DNA from: DATKWF01 sp035529715
GTDB taxonomy: Bacteria > Chloroflexota > Dehalococcoidia > Dehalococcoidales > RBG-16-60-22
Reading direction: 5' to 3'
DNA length: 8,559 nucleotides
Assembly: GCA_035529715.1 (NCBI GenBank)
Contig: DATKWF010000014.1
Coordinates: forward strand, 1 to 8,559
Part shown: piece after piece, positions 1 to 5,184 of the stretch
Layout: each line of letters begins with the position of its first letter
Position numbering within the stretch: the first letter of the stretch is position 1
Translations under genes and position numbers: made by a program
The notes under the pieces: generated by a model
What the model saw: only the letters and a program-made list of their open reading frames with translations
Databases searched by the model: none
Told to the model about the DNA's origin: nothing

Positions 1-1871
1 TCTCCGCCGCCTTCTTCACCCGCAGGTGGCTCACCTTCCGGGGGTGGTTCAGCCCCTGGCGGTGGCGGTTGCTGCTGATAGACGGCACTGCCCACCTTCT
101 GCATGGCGTCAGATAGTTCCTGGGTTGCTTTACGTAAGGCATCAATATCTGTGCCCTGCAGTGCCGAGCGCACCGTAGCCACCTTGCTTTCCACCTCTTT
201 ATTCAGGTCTTCAGGTATTTTATCTTTCTGCTCACGCAGGGTCTTTTCGGCAGTGTAGGCGAGGGTATCGGCCATGTTCTTGGCTTCTATCTCTTCACGG
301 CGTTTGGTGTCCTCAGCGGCGTGCATTTCTCCTTCCCGCTGCATCTTTTCTACCTCTTCCCTGGAGAGTCCGCTTGAGGCGGTAATGGTTATTTTCTGCT
401 CCCGGCCGGTGCCCTTATCGTGTGCCTTGACATTGAGGATGCCGTTGGCGTCAATATCAAAGCTGACCTCAATCTGGGGGACGCCTCGTGGTGCCGGCAG
501 GATGCCATCAAGCATGAACCGTCCCAGGCTTCGGTTATCAGCTGCCATGGGTCTCTCCCCCTGGAGGACATGAATCTCTACGCTGGGCTGGTTATCCGCC
601 GCCGTGCTGAAAATCTGGCTCTTGGAGGTGGGAATGGTGGTGTTGCGCGTGATGAGGGGTGTAGCCACACCGCCCAGGGTCTCAATGCCCAGGGTGAGGG
701 GGGTAACATCCAGCAGCAGAACATCCTTGACCTCTCCCTTGAGCACTCCCGCCTGAATGGCGGCGCCGATAGCTACCACCTCGTCCGGGTTTACTCCTTT
801 GTGAAGTTCCTTGCCGAAAAATTGCTTCACTTTCTCCTGCACCAGTGGCATTCTGGTCTGCCCGCCAACCAGAATCATCTCATCAATCTGGGCATTTGTC
901 TTTTCGGCGTCGGCTAATGCCTGCTGACATGGACCCAGCGTTTTTTCTACTAAATCCATCACCAGTTGCTCCAGTTTAGCCCGGGTGAGGGTTATACTAA
1001 GGTGTTTAGGGCCGCTGGCATCAGCGGTGATAAAGGGCAGGTTTACCTCGGTCTGCTGGACGGTGGATAGCTCACACTTGGCTTTTTCGGCGGCTTCCTT
1101 CAATCTCTGCAGAGCCATTTTGTCCTGCCTGAGGTCTATCCCCTGGTCTCGCTTGAATTCATCACATAGCCAGTCCATAATCCTCTGGTCAAAGTCGTCG
1201 CCACCGAGGTGGGTATCACCGTTGGTTGACTTGACCTGAAAGGTGCCTTCACCCAGCTCAAGGATGGATATATCAAAAGTGCCGCCACCAAGGTCATAGA
1301 CAGCGATGGTCTCCTCCTTCTTCTTATCCAGCCCGTAGGCCAGGGCGGCAGCCGTGGGCTCGTTGACTATGCGCAATACCTCCAGGCCGGCTATCTTGCC
1401 CGCGTCCTTGGTCGCCTGCCGTTGGCTATCATTGAAATAGGCAGGCACGGTGATTACGGCTTCGGTTACTTTCTCACCAAGGTAAGCCTCGGCATCCAGT
1501 TTAAGCTTTTGCAGGATCATGGCTGAGATTTCGGGAGGGCTATAGTCCTTATCACCCATGACTACCTTGGCATCTCCGTTGGCTGCCTTGACTATCTTGA
1601 AGGAGAGCAGCTTTCGGTCATATTCTACGGTCGGTTCGTCAAACTTACGCCCCATAAGGCGCTTGATACTGAAGATGGTATTGTCCGAGTTAGTTACCGC
1701 TTGGCGCTTGGCTACCTGTCCGACCAGGCGTTCGCCGCTTTTGCTCATTGCTACCGTTGATGGGGTGACCCGCCCACCTTCGGCACTGGGAATAATTACC
1801 GGCTCGCCCGCCTCCATTACCGCCACCGCTGAATTGGTTGTCCCCAGATCAATACCGATAACCTTTGCCAT
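1..1871 (-). CDS. dnaK: Chaperone protein DnaK (Hsp70), 3' end cut by the window edge
   Basis: Cytoplasmic ATP-dependent Hsp70 chaperone that binds exposed hydrophobic peptides and cycles with DnaJ and GrpE. The 623 complete codons visible have no stop and run off the left edge. Seen: an N-terminal nucleotide-binding domain opening MAKVIGIDLGTTNS, the phosphate-binding stretch VYDLGGGTFDIS, the NEPTAAALAYG motif, and ILVGGQTRMP; the interdomain linker VLLLD near residues 384-388; then the beta substrate-binding domain and the helical lid. The tail after about residue 595 is rich in Gln, Pro, Gly and Glu (YQQQPPPP, then Pro/Glu/Gly runs), more proline-rich than most DnaK tails. Family length is about 610-640, so few residues should be missing. 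The ATG start directly follows the grpE stop (TAAATG) and has a consensus ribosome site eight bases upstream. It is the third gene of the hrcA operon and presumably under CIRCE control. Identity is essentially certain. Confidence 0.98.
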   Translation of the reverse strand, partial: MAKVIGIDLGTTNSAVAVMEAGEPVIIPSAEGGRVTPSTVAMSKSGERLVGQVAKRQAVTNSDNTIFSIKRLMGRKFDEPTVEYDRKLLSFKIVKAANGDAKVVMGDKDYSPPEISAMILQKLKLDAEAYLGEKVTEAVITVPAYFNDSQRQATKDAGKIAGLEVLRIVNEPTAAALAYGLDKKKEETIAVYDLGGGTFDISILELGEGTFQVKSTNGDTHLGGDDFDQRIMDWLCDEFKRDQGIDLRQDKMALQRLKEAAEKAKCELSTVQQTEVNLPFITADASGPKHLSITLTRAKLEQLVMDLVEKTLGPCQQALADAEKTNAQIDEMILVGGQTRMPLVQEKVKQFFGKELHKGVNPDEVVAIGAAIQAGVLKGEVKDVLLLDVTPLTLGIETLGGVATPLITRNTTIPTSKSQIFSTAADNQPSVEIHVLQGERPMAADNRSLGRFMLDGILPAPRGVPQIEVSFDIDANGILNVKAHDKGTGREQKITITASSGLSREEVEKMQREGEMHAAEDTKRREEIEAKNMADTLAYTAEKTLREQKDKIPEDLNKEVESKVATVRSALQGTDIDALRKATQELSDAMQKVGSAVYQQQPPPPGAEPPPEGEPPAGEEGGG

Positions 1872-2423
1872 TTATTTATCCTCCTTTTCTACCTCTTCTC
1901 CGTTGCCAACTACTACCATAGTTGGGCGAATAACTCTATCATATAGTTTGTAACCTTTCTGTAGCTCTTCAACGACTATTCCATCTTTGCCCTTACCATG
2001 CATCACTGCTTCATGGAGATTGGGGTCAAACGGCTCCCCCAGCGCTTTTATTGGAGTCAATCCCTGTGCCTCCAGGGATGCCTGGAGCTTGCGTTCAATG
2101 AGCCTTATGCCATCTACCCAGGTGATTTCGGCAAGATGGGGTGGAATAGAAGTAAAGGCTCGGTCCAGATCATCTAGAATCGGCAAAAGGCTGAGCATAA
2201 GAGCAGCGTTGGCAAACTTGCTGATCTCCTCCTTTTCCTGCTCGCTGCGCCGCTTGTAGTTAATGAAGTCGGCCTGAGCCCTCTGCCAGTTAGCCAGATA
2301 GCCTTCCGCTTTTTCCTTTTCCTCAGCCAGTGCTTGCTTCAGACTCTCTATATCCTCCGCCTCAGCAACCTCTGGGTTCACCTCGCTATTTAATCTTTCC
2401 TCTGACTCTGCTTCTTCCATCAT
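1872..2423 (-). CDS. grpE: Nucleotide exchange factor GrpE
   Basis: Cytoplasmic homodimeric co-chaperone that releases ADP from DnaK. From the ATG at 2423 the product is 183 residues, usual for the family. Seen: an acidic, disordered N-terminus (MMEEAESEERLN), a long coiled-coil helix containing YLANWQRAQADFINYKRR, and the C-terminal beta-domain signature (FDPNLHEAVMH, GYKLYDRVIRPTMVVVG). The open frame extends five codons upstream to a TTG at 2438, but the GGGAGG at 2440-2445 is only one base from that TTG, too close to serve it. It lies 16 bases from the ATG at 2423 and 19 from the second ATG at 2420, somewhat far. I prefer 2423, and the exact start is the only uncertain point. The gene follows hrcA after about 110 bases and abuts dnaK. 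Confidence 0.95.
   Translation of the reverse strand: MMEEAESEERLNSEVNPEVAEAEDIESLKQALAEEKEKAEGYLANWQRAQADFINYKRRSEQEKEEISKFANAALMLSLLPILDDLDRAFTSIPPHLAEITWVDGIRLIERKLQASLEAQGLTPIKALGEPFDPNLHEAVMHGKGKDGIVVEELQKGYKLYDRVIRPTMVVVGNGEEVEKEDK
1880..1886 (-). promoter_or_regulatory. Ribosome binding site of dnaK inside the grpE 3' end
   Basis: On the minus strand AAGGAGG lies eight bases before the dnaK ATG. It sits inside the last codons of grpE, so ribosomes finishing grpE can re-initiate on dnaK. This fixes the dnaK start. Confidence 0.85.
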
Positions 2424-2438
2424 TATTAATCTTATCAA

Positions 2439-2535
2439 ACCTCCCGGTTTCTAAATATGACTTTAGTCACTTTATCCAGCTCTATTTAAAAGGAAAACCG
2501 ATTGCAGGCGGGAACTCATCTCCCTTTAATCGTTA
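2439..2535 (-). other. hrcA-grpE intergenic spacer with weak inverted repeats
   Basis: The spacer contains no gene. On the minus strand just after the hrcA stop, a two-step imperfect hairpin can be drawn: CGATT (2528-2532) with AATCG (2499-2503), and inside it GGGA (2521-2524) with TCCC (2510-2513). A T-rich stretch follows. Further on, a 5-bp inverted repeat TGACT/AGTCA lies at 2458-2469. These could be an attenuator or an mRNA processing site, but the stems are short and may be chance. I see no convincing promoter, so grpE-dnaK are probably transcribed from the hrcA promoter. Confidence 0.3.
2440..2445 (-). promoter_or_regulatory. Probable ribosome binding site of grpE, unusual spacing
   Basis: GGGAGG on the minus strand. 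It is 16 bases before ATG 2423 and only 1 base before the upstream TTG 2438. The spacing suits neither start well, so the grpE start rests on protein length and codon type, not on this site. Confidence 0.5.
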
Positions 2536-3588
2536 TCAATTGGTATTGCGTTGGCTTTGCTCCATGGGAATATTTTTCCCGTACAGTCCAGCCACCAGTC
2601 CGCTCAGGAGTGAGGATAGATAGACCACAGTGGAAATGGTGTGAGCATAAGGCATGCGCGTGGGGCCGACTACCCCTATAGTGCCCTCCGCCTCTTCAGG
2701 AATACCGTATTTGCTGATGACCACGCTGTAGTTGTGGAAAGCCTCCACTTTATTCTCCTTGCCGATGACTACCTGCACTCGCTGTCTGTCCAGCTCTTCG
2801 GGTATGATGGACCTCAGCAGGGTCCGATGTTCAACCAGTTCCACCAGACTCAGCATTTGATAGCTGTGGGCAAATTCTGGCTGGCTCAGCATGAAGTGTA
2901 ATCCGTCAAGGTAGGGCTCTTCGTACTCCAGTTCATCTTCAGTCTGCATCATCTCCAGCAGGCGTTTGCTTATCTGCTGTTCAGTGAGGGAAAGGCTGAT
3001 TTCTTTAGCCAGTATCTGCTGACGGGACAGGCCGGAATAAGCAGCGTTTAGCTTGTTGGCAATGCTCGTTAGCTCTGATTGAGATACAACCTGGTCGAAG
3101 ATTAGTAACTGTTGCTTGACTTTGGCGCCGTGAAGTACAAGGACAACCAGTGCCAGAGACTCCTGCAGGGCGACTATCTCAATATGCTTGAATTTACAGT
3201 CAATCGGCTTGGGCATGGTAACTACCGCTGTGTTTCGGACTAGCTGGGCGATGAGCGTCGCTGCCAGACTTACCCACTTCTCCATCTCCCTTTCTACCTG
3301 ATGGAAGAGGTGGCTTATCAGGCGCTGCTCGGCAGAGGCAAGAATTACGTCATTCAGGGACGCTACATAGTAGCGGTAGCCTTTGTCTGATGGTATGCTT
3401 CCGGACGAAGGATGCGCACGGATAATGTATCCCTCATGTTCCAGGCGCGCCATTTCATTGCGGATGGTAGCGGAACTGACTCCCATCTCGGAGATATCGG
3501 CAATACTCTGCGAGGGCACCGGTGTTGCCCTGGCAATGTATTGTCCCACTATAGATTTAAGTATTTTCCCGGTTCTTTCAGATATCAT
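2536..3588 (-). CDS. hrcA: Heat-inducible transcription repressor HrcA
   Basis: Dimeric DNA-binding repressor of class I heat-shock genes; it binds CIRCE elements and, in studied bacteria, depends on GroEL for activity. From ATG 3588 it has 350 residues, the usual length. Seen: an N-terminal winged-helix domain (residues about 1-75) with ILKSIVGQYIARATPVPS, the recognition segment GVSSATIRNEMARLEHEGYI (36-55) and the wing HPSSGSIPSDKGYRYYV (59-75); a GAF-like middle; and the C-terminal signature IGVVGPTRMPYAHTIS. In the wing, position 64 is Ser where the usual family pattern (HTSAGRVP) has Arg. The frame extends 14 codons to an ATG at 3630, but those codons cover the CIRCE repeat and do not resemble HrcA; homologues begin at the MISERTGKIL position. 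The ribosome site before 3588 is weak (AGG, five bases away). The ATG at 3630 lies five bases after the predicted -10, so a leaderless longer form cannot be fully excluded. Confidence 0.96.
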   Translation of the reverse strand: MISERTGKILKSIVGQYIARATPVPSQSIADISEMGVSSATIRNEMARLEHEGYIIRAHPSSGSIPSDKGYRYYVASLNDVILASAEQRLISHLFHQVEREMEKWVSLAATLIAQLVRNTAVVTMPKPIDCKFKHIEIVALQESLALVVLVLHGAKVKQQLLIFDQVVSQSELTSIANKLNAAYSGLSRQQILAKEISLSLTEQQISKRLLEMMQTEDELEYEEPYLDGLHFMLSQPEFAHSYQMLSLVELVEHRTLLRSIIPEELDRQRVQVVIGKENKVEAFHNYSVVISKYGIPEEAEGTIGVVGPTRMPYAHTISTVVYLSSLLSGLVAGLYGKNIPMEQSQRNTN

Positions 3589-3599
3589 CTCAACCTGTG

Positions 3600-3626
3600 T
3601 TAGCAGTCTAAGCCTGAGACTGCTAA
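3600..3626. promoter_or_regulatory. CIRCE operator (variant) upstream of hrcA
   Basis: A perfect inverted repeat with nine-base arms and a nine-base spacer: TTAGCAGTC-N9-GACTGCTAA. The canonical HrcA operator is TTAGCACTC-N9-GAGTGCTAA. This copy has the same geometry and differs only at the seventh base of the arm, with the matching change in the other arm. It lies ten bases downstream of the predicted -10 and just before the hrcA start, where bound HrcA would block transcription initiation. The call rests on geometry, sequence and position next to hrcA. Confidence 0.93.
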
Positions 3627-3635
3627 TCATTATCT

Positions 3636-3664
3636 AATTTAGCACTTTGGTGGGTGCTTGTCAA
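3636..3664 (-). promoter_or_regulatory. Housekeeping-sigma promoter of the hrcA-grpE-dnaK operon
   Basis: On the minus strand, a perfect -35 TTGACA (3659-3664), a 17-base spacer and -10 TAAATT (3636-3641; 4 of 6 matches). Predicted transcription starts near 3629, immediately before the CIRCE repeat, which is the usual arrangement for HrcA-repressed operons. An overlapping GATAAT (3631-3636 region) could also be read as a -10, but its spacing to TTGACA would be 24 bases. Confidence 0.8.
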
Positions 3665-3701
3665 GAATAACTGCCTGGGTACCTGTCCTGGCCTCCTTAC
3701 C

Positions 3702-3730
3702 TTGACTAACAAGCTCGATTATGCTATATT
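3702..3730 (+). promoter_or_regulatory. Promoter of the metallo-hydrolase gene, with extended -10
   Basis: -35 TTGACT (3702-3707; 5 of 6 matches), a spacer of exactly 17 bases, and -10 TATATT (3725-3730), preceded by TGC to give an extended -10 (TATGCTATATT at 3720-3730). Only seven bases separate the -10 from the GTG at 3738, so the message would start at or within a base of that codon. The promoter lies inside the upstream part of the open frame, which argues against any start before 3738. Confidence 0.8.
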
Positions 3731-3737
3731 GGCCAAT

Positions 3738-4370
3738 GTGGACATTGATTGGTTAGGTCACTCATGCTTCAGGATAAAGGGTAGTCATGGCGTAATTATC
3801 ACTGACCCTTTTCCCCCGGACCTGGGCTATTCACTGGGCAAGCCGACCGCCCGTATTGTAACGGTGAGTCACCAGCATCCTTCTCATTCTTATGTTCAAG
3901 GTGTTGATGGAGAACCGAGAGTGGTTAAAGGACCTGGTGAGTATGAAATTGGTGATGTCCTGATTCTGGGGATAGCTACTTTTCATGACGCTGTCGGGGG
4001 CAAGAATAAAGGTAAAAATACCGTCTATCTTATGGAGGTAGATGGGATGTCGATATGTCACCTCGGTGATCTGGGGCACGTGCTTAACGCCGAGCAGGTG
4101 GAGGAGATAGATGATGTGGATGTGCTCCTGCTGCCGGTAGGCGGGGTATCCACGCTTAATGCGCCGATGGCGGCTGAGGTAATTCGTCGACTTGAGCCGA
4201 AGGTTGTGATTCCCATGCACTATAAGACACCGGCAATTAGTCGCAGGCTCGGCACCATTGATGAGTTCCTGAAGGAAATGGGAGTGGAGCAGATTGAATC
4301 CAAACCCAAGCTATCCCTGACCAAGTCCAATCTACCGGCCAGCACCCAGGTGTTTTTGCTGGACTACTAG
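3738..4370 (+). CDS. Metallo-beta-lactamase-fold hydrolase (Lactamase_B_3 / UPF0173-like)
   Basis: Predicted cytoplasmic metal-dependent hydrolase of unknown substrate, 210 residues from GTG 3738. The N-terminus DIDWLGHSCFRIKG is typical of the UlaG/UPF0173-like branch. Candidate metal ligands are H45, H47 and H50 in SHQHPSHSY, D111 and H114 in HLGDLGH, and H161 in PMHY. The canonical HxHxDH Asp is a Ser here (H-Q-H-P-S-H), so the second metal site may be altered. GPGEYEI (65-71) and the mid-region LLLPVGG fit the fold. The frame extends upstream to a GTG at 3654, but that 28-codon extension is dissimilar to the family and contains a full promoter; no Shine-Dalgarno precedes 3738, so translation is probably leaderless. 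It is divergent from hrcA and convergent with the zinc-ribbon gene three bases away. The fold is secure and the substrate unknown. Confidence 0.92.
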   Translation: MDIDWLGHSCFRIKGSHGVIITDPFPPDLGYSLGKPTARIVTVSHQHPSHSYVQGVDGEPRVVKGPGEYEIGDVLILGIATFHDAVGGKNKGKNTVYLMEVDGMSICHLGDLGHVLNAEQVEEIDDVDVLLLPVGGVSTLNAPMAAEVIRRLEPKVVIPMHYKTPAISRRLGTIDEFLKEMGVEQIESKPKLSLTKSNLPASTQVFLLDY

Positions 4371-4373
4371 TAT

Positions 4374-5060
4374 CTACTCTGGAATCCTTTCAGAAATATC
4401 AGAAAGTTTTTGCAGTGCTTCCTTTGTGCCGACTTTCCCGGCTTTTAGTTCCTCACAAATGCTTTCTACCTGTCTCAGGCTTTCCTCTATATCAGCTATC
4501 GTCTGAGTTTCTTCTGCCTCTTTAGCTTCTATCTCGGCCTGCTTCTTGGCCAGTTTCTCCGCCTCTCTGGCTTTTCTGGCTTCCTCGGCTTCTCTTTTAG
4601 CCTTCTCCCTGGCTTCTATCTCAGCCTGTTTCTTAGCTTTTTCTACTGCCTCTTTAGCTTGTTTAGCCTCCTCGGCTTCTCTTTTTGCCTTCTCCCTGGC
4701 TTCTATCTCGGCCTGTTTCTTGGCCAGTTTCTCCGCCTCTTTATCTTTTCTGGCTTCCTCAGCTTCTCTTTTCGCCTTCTTCTTGGCTTCTTCGGCTTCT
4801 TTAGCTTCTAACTCAGCCTGCTTCTTAGCCAGTGCCTCCGCCTCTTTAGCCTTCTTAGTTTGCTCAGTTTCTTTTCTGACTTTCTCTCTAGCCTCCTCGG
4901 CTTCTCTTTTTGCTTTCTCTTTAGCTTCTAATTCAGCCTGTTTCCTGGCCTGCATTTCTGCCTTAAGGTACCTTTTTCGGCGCCGCCTCAGTATCGGGTA
5001 GTGGCAATACTGGCAGTAGTCACCCCTGGTTTTTTGACCGCAGTTAGGACATCTGGCCAT
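4374..5060 (-). CDS. Zinc-ribbon protein with long charged, repetitive helix (hypothetical)
   Basis: 228 residues, function unknown. Residues 1-20 form a four-cysteine zinc-ribbon motif (CPNC at 4-7, CQYC at 16-19), followed by a basic patch RRRRKR (25-30). Residues about 33-181 are almost only Ala, Glu, Lys, Arg and Gln with i/i+4 opposite charges, as expected for a coiled coil or a stable single alpha helix. Within this, residues 95-123, 124-152 and 153-181 are three near-identical 29-residue units, and residues 49-94 look like a degenerate earlier copy. The last 47 residues are less repetitive and predicted helical (IEESLRQVESICEELKAG). There is no signal peptide or membrane segment, so it is probably cytoplasmic. 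The ATG has GAGG six bases upstream and its own promoter. A TolA- or IF2-like look comes from composition only. It could be a molecular spacer or a nucleic-acid- or ribosome-associated protein, but that is inference. Confidence 0.88.
   Translation of the reverse strand: MARCPNCGQKTRGDYCQYCHYPILRRRRKRYLKAEMQARKQAELEAKEKAKREAEEAREKVRKETEQTKKAKEAEALAKKQAELEAKEAEEAKKKAKREAEEARKDKEAEKLAKKQAEIEAREKAKREAEEAKQAKEAVEKAKKQAEIEAREKAKREAEEARKAREAEKLAKKQAEIEAKEAEETQTIADIEESLRQVESICEELKAGKVGTKEALQKLSDISERIPE
4518..4778 (-). repeat. Three tandem 87-bp in-frame repeats in the zinc-ribbon gene
   Basis: Units at 4692-4778, 4605-4691 and 4518-4604 each encode 29 residues beginning KAKREAEEA and ending KKQAEIEA(R/K)E. 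They differ by a few substitutions at DNA and protein level. Being in frame and a whole number of codons, changes in copy number would lengthen or shorten the helix without breaking the gene. A degenerate fourth copy with an inserted stretch lies upstream in the gene. Confidence 0.9.
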
Positions 5061-5066
5061 TTAGCA

Positions 5067-5070
5067 CCTC
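5067..5070 (-). promoter_or_regulatory. Ribosome binding site of the zinc-ribbon gene
   Basis: GAGG (within TTTGAGGTG) lies six bases before the ATG at 5060 and supports that start. This gene therefore uses a conventional leader, unlike the two GTG genes nearby. Confidence 0.7.
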
Positions 5071-5089
5071 AAAGTTACCCGCTTATTAA

Positions 5090-5121
5090 TTGTAATATTG
5101 TAATATAGCATACTTAAGTAT
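5090..5121. repeat. Direct and inverted repeats at the zinc-ribbon promoter
   Basis: Two tandem copies of TTGTAATA (5090-5097 and 5098-5105) overlap the -10 and predicted start. Directly upstream is a perfect 12-bp palindrome, ATACTTAAGTAT (5110-5121). Both could be repressor or activator sites, but the region is AT-rich and short repeats arise easily there. Confidence 0.4.
5102..5112 (-). promoter_or_regulatory. Extended -10 promoter of the zinc-ribbon gene
   Basis: The minus strand reads TATGCTATATT, an extended -10 (TGC then TATATT at 5102-5107) identical over 11 bases to that of the metallo-hydrolase promoter. No good -35 lies 17 bases upstream, only a weak TTGCCC further out, which is tolerable for extended -10 promoters. 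Predicted start near 5095 would give a leader of about 35 bases carrying the GAGG site. The 124-base gap 5061-5184 otherwise shows no gene and no clear terminator for the surface-protein gene. Confidence 0.6.
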
Positions 5122-5184
5122 TCGGAGAAAGGGCAACTATTGGATATTAAAAAGAAGTGTTGGTAAAAGCATCATACACGTCGG

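Noticed and set aside
420..917. 165-codon plus-strand open frame
   Set aside because: It lies wholly antisense to dnaK, whose reading frame is intact and fully recognisable; the translated product resembles nothing.
3589..3630. Extension of hrcA to the ATG at 3630
   Set aside because: The 14 extra codons encode the CIRCE repeat and have no likeness to HrcA N-termini. The ATG is five bases after the predicted -10, so it was kept only as a remote leaderless alternative.
3654..3737. Extension of the metallo-hydrolase to the GTG at 3654
   Set aside because: The segment contains a full TTGACT-N17-TATATT promoter and encodes residues unlike the family, while the family-typical N-terminus begins at 3738.
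4339..4362. CCAGCA/TGCTGG inverted repeat near the convergent gene ends as a terminator
   Set aside because: The stem is only six bases with a twelve-base loop, it lies inside the hydrolase coding sequence, and no T-run follows on either strand.
4546..5001. 151-codon open frame on the plus strand rich in Ser, Ala, Leu and Phe
   Set aside because: It is the complement of the Ala/Glu/Lys-rich repeats of the zinc-ribbon gene. Low-complexity coding DNA commonly leaves the opposite frame open, and the product has no recognisable domain.
5061..5070. TTAGCACCTC as a second CIRCE half-site at the zinc-ribbon gene
   Set aside because: It has an inserted base relative to the arm, has no partner arm, and coincides with the ribosome binding site and start region, which explains it.
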